From positions 62,001 to 126,000 of the forward strand of contig NZ_BNAW01000019.1 in the NCBI RefSeq assembly GCF_014654205.1: a DNA stretch of 64,000 nt, in the 5' to 3' direction. Both the position numbers and the translations under genes were made by a program. Source of the DNA: Amycolatopsis bullii. Its GTDB lineage: Bacteria > Actinomycetota > Actinomycetes > Mycobacteriales > Pseudonocardiaceae. Of the stretch, positions 47,901 to 57,806 are shown piece after piece. Below the pieces are notes generated by a model. The model worked only from the letters and a program-made list of their open reading frames with translations. It was not told where the DNA came from and ran no database searches. How positions within the stretch are numbered: position 1 is the stretch's first letter; each line of letters opens with the position of its first letter.

Positions 47901-50900
47901 GGGGCCGGGAACGGCACGCGGACGAAGCCGGCGCCGGACGAGCCGATCGCCATCGTCGGCATGGCCTGCCGGTTCCCCGGCGACGTGCGCTCGCCCGAGC
48001 AGCTGTGGCGCCTGGTGGCGGACGAGGTGGACGCGATCGGCGCGTTCCCCGAGGACCGCGGCTGGGACCTGCGCACGCTGCGCGCCGCGGACGGCCGCCG
48101 GGGCAGCTCGGCCACCGACCAGGGTGGTTTCCTCTACGACGCGGCCGAGTTCGACGCGGACTTCTTCGGCATCTCGCCGCGCGAGGCCACGGCCATGGAC
48201 CCGCAGCAGCGCCTGCTGCTGGAAACCTCGTGGGAGGCGGTCGAGCGCGCGGGCATCGATCCGTCGGCGCTGCGCGGCAGTGACACCGGGGTGTTCGTCG
48301 GGATCATGTCCCAGGAATACGGCCCGCGGCTGGCCGAAGGCGCCGAGGGGTACGAGGGCCACCTGCTCACCGGCAACACCGCGAGCGTCGCGTCCGGCAG
48401 ACTGGCCTACACCCTCGGGCTGCACGGTCCGGCCCTCACCGTGGACACCGCGTGCTCGTCGTCGCTGGTGGCGCTGCACTCGGCCGTGCGTTCCCTGCGC
48501 GCGGGCGAGTGCGGGCTCGCGCTCGCCGGCGGGGCCACCGTGCTTTCTTCGCCCGGCATCTTCGTCGAGTTCAGCAGGCAGCAGGGCCTGGCGGCGGACG
48601 GCCGGTGCCGGGCCTTCGCCGAAGGCGCCGGCGGCACCGGCTGGGCCGAGGGGGCCGGCGTGCTGCTGCTGGAACGGCTCGCCGACGCGCGGCGGGCCGG
48701 GCACCCGGTGCTCGCCGTCGTGCGGGGCTCCGCGGTCAACTCCGACGGCGCCTCCAACGGGCTCACCGCGCCGAGCGGCCCGGCGCAGCAGAGCGTCATC
48801 CGCGCCGCGCTCGCGGACGCGGGCCTCGAACCCGAGGACGTCGACACCGTGGAGGCACACGGCACCGGGACGACGCTCGGCGACCCGATCGAGGCGGAGG
48901 CCCTCCTGGCCACGTACGGCAGGCACCGGCCCGCCGACCGGCCGCTGTGGCTCGGGTCGCTGAAGTCGAACATCGGGCACGCGCAGGCCGCGGCCGGTGT
49001 CGGCGGCGTGATCAAGATGGTGCAGGCCATGCGCAACGCGACGCTTCCGCGCACCCTGCACGCCGACGAGCCGTCGAGCCGGATCGACTGGAGCGCGGGA
49101 ACGGTCCGGCTGCTCAGCGAAGCGCGCGCGTGGCCGGCCGCCGACCGGCCCCGGCGCGCGGCGGTGTCCTCGTTCGGGATCAGCGGGACCAACGCGCACG
49201 TCGTGCTCGAACACGCCGAGGAGCCGGCCGAGGAGCCGCCTCGGGACACCGGGAGCGAACCGGTGCTGCCGTGGGTCCTTTCCGGACGCGGCGCGGACGC
49301 GCTGCGCGCCCAGGCCGGACGCCTGGTCTCGCGGGTGGCCTCGATGCGCGAGCCGCGGGCGGCCGATCTGGCCCACTCGCTGGCGACCACGCGATTCGCG
49401 GCCGAACACCGGGCCGTCGCGATCGGCGCCGGGTGTGCGGAACCCCTGGCCGCGCTGCGGGAGTTCGCCGAGGGCGTGGTGCCGGCCGGGCTCGTCGAAG
49501 GAACCGCGAACGTGACCGGCCGCACGGTCTTCGTGTTCCCCGGCCAGGGCGCGCAGTGGGCCGGGATGGCGCTCGAACTGCTGGACACCGCTCCGGTCTT
49601 CGCCGCGCGGATGGCCGAATGCGCGGCCGCGCTGAGCGAGTTCACCGACTGGGCGCTGCCCGACGCGCTCCGCGACGAGACGATGCTGGCGCGGGTCGAC
49701 GTCGTCCAGCCGGTCTCGTTCGCGGTGATGGTCTCGCTGGCGGCGCTGTGGCAGGCCACCGGGATCGAGCCGGACGCGGTGGTCGGCCACTCGCAGGGTG
49801 AGATCGCGGCCGCGTGCGTATCGGGAGCGCTGTCGCTGCGTGACGCCGCGGCGGTGGTCGTCCTGCGGAGCAAGGCGATCCACGACGAGCTGGCCGGACA
49901 CGGTGGCATGGTGTCGGTTTCGCTGTCCGCGTCCGACACCGAGCGGCTGATCGAAGTCTGGGCGGGCCGGATCGGCATCGCGGTGTTCAACGGTCCGACG
50001 GCCACGGTCGTGGCCGGGGAGCCCGCCGCGCTGGACGAGCTGCTGGCCCGCTGCGCGGCCGACGGGATCAGGGCCCGCCGGGTTCCGGTGGACTACGCCT
50101 CGCACAGCGGGTACGTCGAAAGTCTCCGGCAGCGGCTGCTCGACGAGCTCGCGTTCATCGAGCCGGTCGCGGCGCGGGTGCCGTTCCTGTCGACGGTGAC
50201 CGGGGAGTGGACGGACACGGCCACGCTGGACGCGGGGTACTGGTACGAAAACCTGCGGCGTCCGGTGCGGTTCGAGGCCGCGACCAAAGCTCTCGCGGCG
50301 CAGGGTTTCCGCGTCTTCGTCGAGAGCAGCCCGCACCCGGTGCTCGGCATGGCGGTGCAGGAGACGGTCGACGAGCTCGGCGCGGGTCCCACGGTCGTCG
50401 TGGGAACGTTGCGGCGCAACGAGGGCGGGCTCCGCCGGTTCTACACGTCGCTGGCCGAGCTGTACGTGCGCGGTGTGACGCCGGACTGGTCCGCGGTGTT
50501 CGGCGGGCACCGGCCGCGCCGGGTGGACCTGCCGACGTACGCGTTCCAGCGCCGGCGTTTCTGGCTTTCGCCGGAGCAGCCTTCGACGGCCGGCGCCGAC
50601 CCGGTGGAGCGGCGGTTCTGGACCGCCGTCGAACGCTCCGACGTCGGGGAGCTGGCGAAGACCCTGGCGGTGGGCGAGGACGAAGTGCGTCCGCTGGTGC
50701 CCGCGCTGTCGGCGTGGCGCAGCCGCCGCAACGCCGAGACCGTCGCCGATGCGCTGCGCTACCGGATCGAATGGGAACCGGTCCGGCCCGGCGGCGCCGG
50801 GCTGTCCGGCGACTGGGTCGTCCTCGCTCCCGCCGAGGGTGCCGACGTGCTCGACGACGTCGTGGCCGCGCTCGAAGCAGGGGGCGCGCGGGCGCCCGTC

Positions 50901-53900
50901 GTGCGCGTGCCGGACACGGCCGACCGCTCGTGGTTCGCGGAATCCCTGTGTGACAGCGCTTCCGCGGCGGGCTTGGTTTCGTTGCTCGCGATGGACGAGC
51001 GGCCGCACGCCCGGTTCGGCGTGCTCACGGCCGGCCTGGCGGCGACGGTGGAGCTGACCGCCGCGTTGCGCGACCTCCCGGCGGCCGGGCCGCTGTGGGT
51101 GCTGACCCGCGCGGCCGTGACCACCGGCCGGAACGACCGGCTCGGCAGCCCGGACCAGGCGGCGGTGTGGGGGTTCGGCCGGACCGCGGCGTTGGAGTTC
51201 CCGCGCCGGTGGGGTGGCCTGCTGGACCTGCCGCCGGTGCTGGACGGCCGGGCCGCGGCCCGGCTGCGCGCCGCGCTGGCCGGCTTCGACGGCGAGGACC
51301 AGCTGGCCCTGCGTTCCTCCGGGTTGTTCGCCCGGCGGCTGGTGCCCGCCCCGGTCGGCGACACCGCGCCGGCCACGCCGTGGCGTCCCGGCGGGACGGT
51401 GCTGGTGACGGGCGGCACGGGCGGGCTCGGCGGGCACCTCGCCCGCTGGTTCGCCGCCGCGGGCGCGGACCACGTCGTGCTCACCGGCCGTCGCGGCCTC
51501 GACACCCCCGGCGCGGCCGAACTGCGCGACGAGCTCACCGCCCAGGGCGCGCGGATCACCATCGCGGCCTGCGACGTGACCGACGCCGGAGCGCTCGAGG
51601 CGTTGCTGGACGGCCTTGCCGCCGACGGCGAACCCGTGCGCACGGTCGTGCATGCCGCGGGAATCGCGCCGCTGACGCCGATCGGCGAGCTCACCGTCGC
51701 CGAGGTCGCCGAAGTCGCCGAAGCCAAGGTCGCGGGCGTGCGGAATCTCGACGCGCTGCTCGGCGACCGCGAGCTCGACACCCTCGTGCTGTTCTCGTCG
51801 ATCTCCGCGACGTGGGGCGTCGGTGAGCACGCCGCGTACGCCGCGGCCAACGCTTTCCTCGACGCGTTCGCCGAGCAGCGCCGTGCCGAAGGCCTGCCGG
51901 TGCTTTCCGTCGCGTGGGGACCGTGGGCGGGCGGCGGCATGATCGCCGAGCACCAGCAGGACGTGCTGCGGCGCCGCGGGGTGCCGGTCCTCGACCCGGA
52001 GCCCGCGCTGGCCGGCCTGCGGCAGGCGCTGGACCGGCGGGACACCGTGGTCGCGATCGCGGAGCTCGACCGCGCGCGGTTCGTGTCGACGTTCGCCTCG
52101 GTGCGCCCGAGCCCGTTGCTGGCCCGGCTGGGCGGTGCGGACGACGAGGCGGCGCAGGCCGAGCCGTCCGGTGCCGAGGAGCCCTCGCTGGTGCGCCGGC
52201 TGGCGCACCTGCGCCCGGAGGAAGCGGAGCGGGTGGTCACCGAGCTGGTGCGGGCCCACACCGCACGGGCACTCGGCCACGACGACCCGTCCGCGTTGGA
52301 ACTCGGCAAGGCGTTCAAGGACCTCGGCTTCGACTCGCTGACGTCGGTCGAGCTGCGCAACCGGCTCGGTGCGGCGACCGGCCTCCCGCTGCCCGCCACG
52401 CTGGTCTTCGACCACCCCACGCCGTCCTCGCTGGCGGACCACCTGCTCGCGCTGGCGCGCGGCGCCGAGCCCGGCGCCGGGCCGCGCGCGGGCACCACGG
52501 CCGCCCCGGTGGCCGGGGACGAGATCGCGATCGTCGCGGCGAGCTGCCGGCTGCCCGGCGGGATCGGCTCGCCCGAACAGCTCTGGGAACTGCTCGCCCG
52601 CGGCGGGGACGTGATGTCCGGCCTGCCCGCCGACCGCGGCTGGAACGCGGGCGTCTACGACCCGGACCCGGACCGGCCCGGCACCAGCTACACCCGGACC
52701 GGCGGGTTCCTGCACGACAGCGGCGACTTCGACGCGGAGTTCTTCGGCATGTCCCCGCGGGAAGCGCTGGCGACCGACCCCCAGCAACGGCTGCTGCTCG
52801 AACTCACCTGGGAGGCCATGGAACGCGCCGGCCTGCCGCCCGAGTCGTTGCGCGGCAGCCGGACCGGCGTCTACGTCGGCGTGACCGACCAGTACTACGG
52901 CGATCCGAACCGGAACGACCCCGAGCGGGACGAGGGCTACCTGGTCACCGGGGACGTGGCGAGCGTCGCCTCGGGCCGGATCGCGTACGTCTTCGGCCTC
53001 GAAGGTCCCGCGGTCACCCTCGACACGGCGTGCTCGTCTTCGCTGGCGGCCCTGCACCTGGCGGCGAACGCGCTGCGCTCCGGCGAATGCTCGCTCGCGG
53101 TCGCGGCCGGCGCGATGGTGATGGCCACCCCGTCGCAGTTCATCGCGTTCAGCAGGCAGCGCGGGCTGGCCGAGGACGGTCACTGCAAGCCGTTCTCCGC
53201 GCGGGCGGACGGGTTCGCCCTCGCCGAGGGGGCGGCCGTCGTGCTGGTGGAGCGGCTGTCCGACGCCCGGCGCCTCGGCCACCCGGTGCTCGCGGTCGTG
53301 CGCGGCTCGGCCATGAACTCCGACGGGGCCAGCAACGGGCTCACCGCGCCGAACGGGCGGGCGCAGGAGCGGGTGATCCGGGACGCGCTGGCCGCGGCCG
53401 GGCTCGAACCGTCCGAAGTGGACGCCGTCGAGGCGCACGGGACCGGCACCACGCTCGGCGACCCGATCGAGGCGAACGCGCTGCTGGCGACCTACGGCGA
53501 GGGGGAGCGGGCCGAGCCACTGTGGCTCGGGTCGGTCAAGGCCAACGTCGGGCACACCCAGACCGTGTCCGGTCTCGTCGGCGTGCTCAAGATGATCGAG
53601 GCGATGCGCCACGGCGTGCTGCCGCGCAGCCCGTACGCCGAGGACCCGACACCGCACGTGGACTGGTCCGGCGGCACGGTCGCGCTGCTCGCCGAGGAAC
53701 GCCCGTGGCCCGAACGCGGACGGGCCCGCCGGTCCGGCGTTTCGGCGTTCGGCATCAGCGGCACCAACGTGCACGTGATCCTCGAGCAGCCGCCCGCCGG
53801 TCCGGAACCGGACGCCGCGCGCGAGGCGGTGCCGGGGACCGTGCCACTGGTGTTGTCGGGCCGCACCGATTCCGCGTTGCGGGCCCAGGCGGCGAGCCTG

Positions 53901-56900
53901 CTGGCCGTTGTCGAGGAAGCTGCGCACCCGCTCGACGACCTCGCGTTCTCCCTCGCCACTTCGCGCTCGGCGTTCGAACACCGTGCCGTGGTGCTGGCCG
54001 AAGACCACGGCTCGGCGGTGCGGGGCCTCGCGGCACTGGCCGGGGGAACGACCGCGCCGGGCGTGTTCACCGGCTTCGCCGCCACCGGACCGGTCGCGTG
54101 GCTGTTCTCCGGGCAGGGCGCGCAGCACGCCGGGATGGGCGAGCGGCTCTACGAGGCCTACGAGGTGTTCGCCGACGCGGTGGACGCGGCCTGCGCGCGG
54201 TTCGACGCCCTGCTCGGCGCGGACGGCGGGTTCGCGGACCGCCCGCTGCGGGAGGTCATGTTCGCCGGCGAGGGGACCGCCGACGCCGCGTTGCTCGACC
54301 ACACCGCGTACACGCAGCCCGCGCTGTTCACGTTCGAGGTCGCGCTGTACCGGCTGCTCGAATCGTGGGGCCTGGCCCCCGGTTTCCTCGTCGGCCACTC
54401 GATCGGCGAACTGGCCGCCGCGCACGTGGCCGGGGTGTTCTCCCTCGACGACGCGTGCACGCTGGTCGCTGCCCGCGGCCGGCTGATGCAGTCGCTGCCC
54501 GAAGGCGGAGCCATGGTGGCGATCGAGGCCGCGGCGGCCGAGGTCGAGCCGCTGCTGCCCGGATCGGTGTCCCTCGCCGCGGTGAACGGGCCGGCCTCGG
54601 TCGTGGTGTCCGGAGACGAGGACGCCGTGACGGCACTGGCCGGCCGGTTCGCCGCCGACGGCAGGCGGACCAAGCGGCTGCGCACGAGCCACGCCTTCCA
54701 CTCGCCGCGCATGGACGCCATGCTGGCGGAGTTCGGCCGGGTGGCCGCGGGGCTCTCCTACGGTGAGCCGCGGCTGCCGGTGGTCTCCACGGTCACCGGC
54801 GAGCTCGCCGACCCGGCGCTGCTGCGCACGCCCGGGTACTGGGTCGGGCAGGTCCGGGCGACGGTCCGGTTCGCCGACGCCGTCGGGCACCTGGCCGGCC
54901 TCGGCGTGACGCGGTTCCTCGAAGTCGGCCCGGCCGGGGTGCTGACCGCGCTCGCCGCCGAGACCGTCGATCGGGAGTCCGCCGTGCTCGTGGCCGCCTC
55001 GCGCGCGGACCGGGACGAGGTGGCCGCGGTGCTCGGCGCGGTGGCCACGCTGCACGTCGCGGGCTCCTCGCCCGACTGGCGGCGCTGGTTCGCCGAGCGT
55101 CCGGTGCACCGGGTTCCGCTGCCGACCTACGCCTTCCAGCGCCGGCGGTACTGGCTGCGGCCCTCTCGCCGCCGCCAGGAGGCGATGGCCGAATCCTGGC
55201 AGTACGGCATCGAGTGGCGGCCCGTCCCCGACGCCGGTTCCGCCGTCCTCGACGGCACCTGGCTGGTCCCGATGCCGTCGGGCGGGAACGCGCTGGCCCA
55301 TCGCCTGCTGGCCGGCCTCCGCGCCGCGGGGGCCGCCGTGGTCCCGCTGCGGGCGGACCAGCTCGGTGAGGTCGCCGCCGTCGTGGCGCAGCAGCGCTTC
55401 GCGGGCGTGCTCTCGTTGCTGGCGCTGGACGGGCGCGACGATCCCCGCTGCGCCCCGCTGAGCCGCGGCCTCGCCGACACGGTGACGTTGCTGGGCGCGC
55501 TCGGCGAGTCCGCGCCGCCGGTGTGGTGCGTGACCGCTTCCGCGGTCGCGACGGCCGAGGGGGAGCCGGTCGGCGACGCCGCGCAGGGTGCGGTCTGGGG
55601 CCTGGGCGCGGTGCTGGGGCTGGAGCGGCCGGGGCAGTGGGGCGGCCTGATCGACGTCCCGTCCGATGTGGACGATGCCGGGATCGGGCGGCTGGTGGCC
55701 GTCCTGGCCGGCGGCCACGGCGAGGACCAGGTCGCCGTCCGCGCGTCGGGGACCAGTGCGCGCCGGCTGGTCCGTGCGCCGCTCGGTCCCGAGACCACGG
55801 GTGGCTGGCGGCCGCGCGGAGCGGTACTGGTCACCGGCGGGCTGGGCGCGTTGGGCGCCCGGGTCGCGCGCTGGCTCGCCGAGGAGGGCGCGGAGCACCT
55901 CGTGCTCGTCAGCCGCCGCGGCGAGGAGGCCCCGGGAGCGGCCGAACTGGCGGCGGAGCTCACCGGGCACGGCGCCGGGGTCACGATCCTCGGCTGCGAC
56001 GTCGGCGATCAGGAGGCGTTCTCGGCGTTGCTGACGTCGCTCCCGGAGCGGTTGCCCGACGGCGTCGGCGTGACCGCGGTCGTGCACACGGCGGGCGTCG
56101 CGCAGGAACCGCGGCCGCTGGAGCAGCTGTCGCTCACCGAGTTCGCCGAGATCGCGCGCGCGAAGCTCGGCGGTGCACGGGTTCTCGACGCGTTCTTCGC
56201 CGACGAGCCGCTGGACGCCTTCGTGCTGTTCTCCTCGGTCTCGGCGGTGTGGGGCAACCACGGTTCCGCCGCGTACGCCGGCGCGAACGGGTTCCTCGAC
56301 GCCCTCGCGCAGCAGCGCCGGGCGCGCGGCCTGGCCGCGACCTCGATCGCCTGGGGTGCCTGGGGCGGTGGCGGCATGGTCGACGGGGAAACCGCGGAAC
56401 TGCACCGGCGCCGCGGGGTTCCGGTGATGGCGCCGGAGACGGCGGTCGGCGTGCTCGGCAGCGCCGTCCGCGGCGACCGCGCGCAGGTGGTCTGCGCCGA
56501 CGTGGACTGGGCCACCTTCGTGCCCGCCTACACGATGGCGCGGCCGCGGCCGCTGCTGAACGAGCTCCCCGAGGCCTCGGCGGCACCCGCGCAACCGGCC
56601 GCCGCCCCGGCGGAAGCGGGCGGCCCGCCCGCGTTCGTGGCGAAACTCCTCGACGCGCTCGCGGAGGACCGGCTGCCCGCCGCGCTCGACCTGGTGCGGA
56701 CCGCGACCGCGCGGGTGCTCGGGCACGACGACATCCGGGCGGCCAAGCCGTTCAAGGAACTCGGCGTCGACTCGCTCACCGGGGTCGAGCTGCGCGACGA
56801 GCTGAGCTCCGCGACCGGGCTGAGCCTGCCCGCGACGATCGTGTTCGACCAGCCGACACCGCGTGCGCTGGCCGAGCACCTCTGCGAGCGCGTGCTCACC

Positions 56901-57113
56901 GAGTACGCGTCGCCGGCTCCGCTGGACGAACAGCTGGAACAGCTGGAGCGGGCGCTGGACCGGACTCCGCCGCCGGAGGAGGTCCGGGCGCGCCTGCGCG
57001 AGCTGGCCCAGCGGTGGGGCGTGGATTCGCGCTCCGGCGTGCCCGCCGATATCGACGGAGCCACCGACGACGAGATCTTCGACCTCATCGAACAGGAATT
57101 GGGGGCCGACTAG
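44967..57113 (+). CDS. Type I modular PKS: KSQ-AT-ACP / KS-AT-KR-ACP / KS-AT-KR-ACP
   Basis: A 4,048-residue polyketide synthase subunit. The loading module is KSQ about 16-431 (Gln184 replaces the active Cys in VDTAQSSS), AT 537-840 (Ser625, YASH 724-727, RVDVVQ: methylmalonyl) and ACP Ser930. Module 1 has KS 990-1412 (Cys1163), AT (Ser1609, YASH 1710-1713: methylmalonyl), KR with Tyr2291 and ACP Ser2457. Module 2 has KS 2515-2938 (Cys2689), AT (Ser3145, HAFH 3242-3245: malonyl), KR with Tyr3770 and ACP Ser3936. Both KRs lack LDD and have the Trp of A-type KRs (ATWG, AVWG); the first also has His146-type histidine, predicting A2. Residues 3985-4048 form a C-terminal docking domain, so the chain passes to another subunit. 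The predicted bound product is 3,5-dihydroxy-4-methylheptanoyl. The ATG follows a GATACT -10 with no ribosome site. Confidence 0.95.
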   Translation: MGTTVSDGFPGDGRDEDFLAVVGLSCRLPGADGPAAFWRLLTGGVDAVGTVPPWRWGPDAPPDDVAGAPLRAGGFIEDADRFDAGFFGISAREAVAMDPRQRLTLELGWEALEDAHIVPAAVRGTAAGVFVGAIADDYAAVTRQHGPDALTHHSLAGLHRGLIANRLSHALGATGPSLTVDTAQSSSLVAVHLAAESLRRGESEVALAGGVHLNLTWESALTLERFGGLSPDGRCHTFDARANGFVRGEGGGFVVLKTLRRARRDGDRIYCVLRGSAMNHDGDDADLVVPSAAAQERVIRAAVRRAAVEPAALQYVELHGTGTRTGDPIEAAALGAALGEHGDAPVRVGSVKTNIGHLEGAAGIAGLLKTVLCVHHRKLVPSLHFETPNPEIPWDTANIEVQRGTEPWPRERRPLVAGVSSFGVGGANCHVVLAESGEPAPATATGDDSSAVVPWVVSGRSAAALREQAARLGEYAESTEVSAADIGFSLAVTRSAFEHRAAVVGAGRAELAAAVRAVGQGGAAGIRGVADVSGPTVFVFPGQGAQWAGMAVGLLGSAPVFAARMAECADAFAELVDWSLTDALADPALLERVDVVQPVSFAVMVSLAALWESYGIHPAAVVGHSQGEIAAACVAGALSLRDAARVVVLRSRVIREQLAGSGGMASIGLSEREVTARIAGSPVTVAAVNGPSSVVVAGEPAALDELVASFEADGVRAKRVPVDYASHSVHVAKIEESLTSELGALEPRVPRVPWLSTVTGEWIETATVDARYWYTNLRQPVRFEAAIRTLAAAGHAAFVEVSSHPVLLAGMQETLDDVGAGPSVVAGTLRRDEGGIARFLTSLAELHVRGVEPDWAAVFSGSAPRRVDLPTYAFQRKRYWPGDAVEDDVPVTPSLDPLDVVRAHAAAVLGHGDPDAIGRTMTFKEAGFDSVMSVELRNRLSAATGLALPAGLLFDRPTPHAVAEHLAERLAGEPAGARGAGNGTRTKPAPDEPIAIVGMACRFPGDVRSPEQLWRLVADEVDAIGAFPEDRGWDLRTLRAADGRRGSSATDQGGFLYDAAEFDADFFGISPREATAMDPQQRLLLETSWEAVERAGIDPSALRGSDTGVFVGIMSQEYGPRLAEGAEGYEGHLLTGNTASVASGRLAYTLGLHGPALTVDTACSSSLVALHSAVRSLRAGECGLALAGGATVLSSPGIFVEFSRQQGLAADGRCRAFAEGAGGTGWAEGAGVLLLERLADARRAGHPVLAVVRGSAVNSDGASNGLTAPSGPAQQSVIRAALADAGLEPEDVDTVEAHGTGTTLGDPIEAEALLATYGRHRPADRPLWLGSLKSNIGHAQAAAGVGGVIKMVQAMRNATLPRTLHADEPSSRIDWSAGTVRLLSEARAWPAADRPRRAAVSSFGISGTNAHVVLEHAEEPAEEPPRDTGSEPVLPWVLSGRGADALRAQAGRLVSRVASMREPRAADLAHSLATTRFAAEHRAVAIGAGCAEPLAALREFAEGVVPAGLVEGTANVTGRTVFVFPGQGAQWAGMALELLDTAPVFAARMAECAAALSEFTDWALPDALRDETMLARVDVVQPVSFAVMVSLAALWQATGIEPDAVVGHSQGEIAAACVSGALSLRDAAAVVVLRSKAIHDELAGHGGMVSVSLSASDTERLIEVWAGRIGIAVFNGPTATVVAGEPAALDELLARCAADGIRARRVPVDYASHSGYVESLRQRLLDELAFIEPVAARVPFLSTVTGEWTDTATLDAGYWYENLRRPVRFEAATKALAAQGFRVFVESSPHPVLGMAVQETVDELGAGPTVVVGTLRRNEGGLRRFYTSLAELYVRGVTPDWSAVFGGHRPRRVDLPTYAFQRRRFWLSPEQPSTAGADPVERRFWTAVERSDVGELAKTLAVGEDEVRPLVPALSAWRSRRNAETVADALRYRIEWEPVRPGGAGLSGDWVVLAPAEGADVLDDVVAALEAGGARAPVVRVPDTADRSWFAESLCDSASAAGLVSLLAMDERPHARFGVLTAGLAATVELTAALRDLPAAGPLWVLTRAAVTTGRNDRLGSPDQAAVWGFGRTAALEFPRRWGGLLDLPPVLDGRAAARLRAALAGFDGEDQLALRSSGLFARRLVPAPVGDTAPATPWRPGGTVLVTGGTGGLGGHLARWFAAAGADHVVLTGRRGLDTPGAAELRDELTAQGARITIAACDVTDAGALEALLDGLAADGEPVRTVVHAAGIAPLTPIGELTVAEVAEVAEAKVAGVRNLDALLGDRELDTLVLFSSISATWGVGEHAAYAAANAFLDAFAEQRRAEGLPVLSVAWGPWAGGGMIAEHQQDVLRRRGVPVLDPEPALAGLRQALDRRDTVVAIAELDRARFVSTFASVRPSPLLARLGGADDEAAQAEPSGAEEPSLVRRLAHLRPEEAERVVTELVRAHTARALGHDDPSALELGKAFKDLGFDSLTSVELRNRLGAATGLPLPATLVFDHPTPSSLADHLLALARGAEPGAGPRAGTTAAPVAGDEIAIVAASCRLPGGIGSPEQLWELLARGGDVMSGLPADRGWNAGVYDPDPDRPGTSYTRTGGFLHDSGDFDAEFFGMSPREALATDPQQRLLLELTWEAMERAGLPPESLRGSRTGVYVGVTDQYYGDPNRNDPERDEGYLVTGDVASVASGRIAYVFGLEGPAVTLDTACSSSLAALHLAANALRSGECSLAVAAGAMVMATPSQFIAFSRQRGLAEDGHCKPFSARADGFALAEGAAVVLVERLSDARRLGHPVLAVVRGSAMNSDGASNGLTAPNGRAQERVIRDALAAAGLEPSEVDAVEAHGTGTTLGDPIEANALLATYGEGERAEPLWLGSVKANVGHTQTVSGLVGVLKMIEAMRHGVLPRSPYAEDPTPHVDWSGGTVALLAEERPWPERGRARRSGVSAFGISGTNVHVILEQPPAGPEPDAAREAVPGTVPLVLSGRTDSALRAQAASLLAVVEEAAHPLDDLAFSLATSRSAFEHRAVVLAEDHGSAVRGLAALAGGTTAPGVFTGFAATGPVAWLFSGQGAQHAGMGERLYEAYEVFADAVDAACARFDALLGADGGFADRPLREVMFAGEGTADAALLDHTAYTQPALFTFEVALYRLLESWGLAPGFLVGHSIGELAAAHVAGVFSLDDACTLVAARGRLMQSLPEGGAMVAIEAAAAEVEPLLPGSVSLAAVNGPASVVVSGDEDAVTALAGRFAADGRRTKRLRTSHAFHSPRMDAMLAEFGRVAAGLSYGEPRLPVVSTVTGELADPALLRTPGYWVGQVRATVRFADAVGHLAGLGVTRFLEVGPAGVLTALAAETVDRESAVLVAASRADRDEVAAVLGAVATLHVAGSSPDWRRWFAERPVHRVPLPTYAFQRRRYWLRPSRRRQEAMAESWQYGIEWRPVPDAGSAVLDGTWLVPMPSGGNALAHRLLAGLRAAGAAVVPLRADQLGEVAAVVAQQRFAGVLSLLALDGRDDPRCAPLSRGLADTVTLLGALGESAPPVWCVTASAVATAEGEPVGDAAQGAVWGLGAVLGLERPGQWGGLIDVPSDVDDAGIGRLVAVLAGGHGEDQVAVRASGTSARRLVRAPLGPETTGGWRPRGAVLVTGGLGALGARVARWLAEEGAEHLVLVSRRGEEAPGAAELAAELTGHGAGVTILGCDVGDQEAFSALLTSLPERLPDGVGVTAVVHTAGVAQEPRPLEQLSLTEFAEIARAKLGGARVLDAFFADEPLDAFVLFSSVSAVWGNHGSAAYAGANGFLDALAQQRRARGLAATSIAWGAWGGGGMVDGETAELHRRRGVPVMAPETAVGVLGSAVRGDRAQVVCADVDWATFVPAYTMARPRPLLNELPEASAAPAQPAAAPAEAGGPPAFVAKLLDALAEDRLPAALDLVRTATARVLGHDDIRAAKPFKELGVDSLTGVELRDELSSATGLSLPATIVFDQPTPRALAEHLCERVLTEYASPAPLDEQLEQLERALDRTPPPEEVRARLRELAQRWGVDSRSGVPADIDGATDDEIFDLIEQELGAD

Positions 57114-57226
57114 GGGAACGGGGTGGCGAAACGCGGATGCGCGGTCGAGTTCCGGGTTCGGGACGGGACCGCGCAATTCGCGCGCGCCATAAAACCCGAA
57201 GCCCGGAAGAATGCGTTACGACATGA

Positions 57227-57262
57227 CTGAGGGCCGCGGACGAAACGTCACGCGGCCCTCAG
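57227..57262 (+). terminator. Terminator after the PKS gene
   Basis: A 12-bp perfect stem (CTGAGGGCCGCG, 57227-57238, with 57251-57262). The 12-base loop can itself form a small GACG/CGTC stem. It lies 114 bases after the PKS stop and 36 bases before the convergent small gene stop, and may work both ways. Confidence 0.75.
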
Positions 57263-57297
57263 GAAAGTTCTGCCGTGGTTAACCCGGGTGTGGGTGT

Positions 57298-57621
57298 TCA
57301 GACCCCTTTCTTTTGCTTGCGCTCGGCGCCGATGATCACCACGATGGCGATGATCAGCAGCAGGCCGCCGATGGCGAAGAGGGTGAACTGGGTGGTCTCC
57401 CCGTCCTTGAACAGCACCTTGGCCTCGAGGAACGCGGCGAGGCCGAGCACCAGCAGCGCGTAGCCGCGGGCGAGGCCCTTGTTCGCGGCCGAGGACTTGC
57501 GCGACTTCTTCGTGACCGAAACCGCGCCGACGGAGCCCGCGAGCGCCCACAGGAAAATCAGGGCCAGCACGATGCCGCCGCCGACTCCCGCAATCAGTTG
57601 CCAACTCTCCAGGTTTGCCAT
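57298..57621 (-). CDS. Small membrane protein of unknown function
   Basis: A 107-residue protein with three hydrophobic segments: WQLIAGVGGGIVLALIFLWALAGSV, RGYALLVLGLAAFLEAKVLF and FTLFAIGGLLLIIAIVVIIGAE. A basic loop (TKKSRKSSAANKG) and a basic C-terminal tail (RKQKKGV) complete it. There is no recognised domain. It faces the PKS and is divergent from the sugar methyltransferase gene. A role in the cluster is not evident. Confidence 0.75.
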   Translation of the reverse strand: MANLESWQLIAGVGGGIVLALIFLWALAGSVGAVSVTKKSRKSSAANKGLARGYALLVLGLAAFLEAKVLFKDGETTQFTLFAIGGLLLIIAIVVIIGAERKQKKGV

Positions 57622-57806
57622 GGAACCTTCCCCGAATTTCCCGACCGGTGTTACCTAGGGAAGTGACAGTACCAGAGTGAGCGCGGGTGTGGTTAATGAG
57701 TCACGGAGATGTTCCTGCGGGCGGAAGAAAGTCGTCTCCATCTTCACTCCGGCACCCCCGCGCCGGCCTCGCCGCCAAGGACACCTAGGGGCATCCTTAG
57801 AAGACG

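Noticed and set aside
44910-57176. Open frame of about 4,088 codons on the minus strand opposite the PKS
   Set aside because: It mirrors the PKS in a GC-rich frame, has Arg/Gly/Ala/His-rich low-complexity composition with no domain, and the + strand shows unbroken PKS motifs. It is a shadow frame.
57114-57297. tRNA or small RNA gene in the PKS-downstream gap
   Set aside because: Only a terminator hairpin was found; no cloverleaf or TTCRA arm is visible. No tRNA was found in other gaps either.
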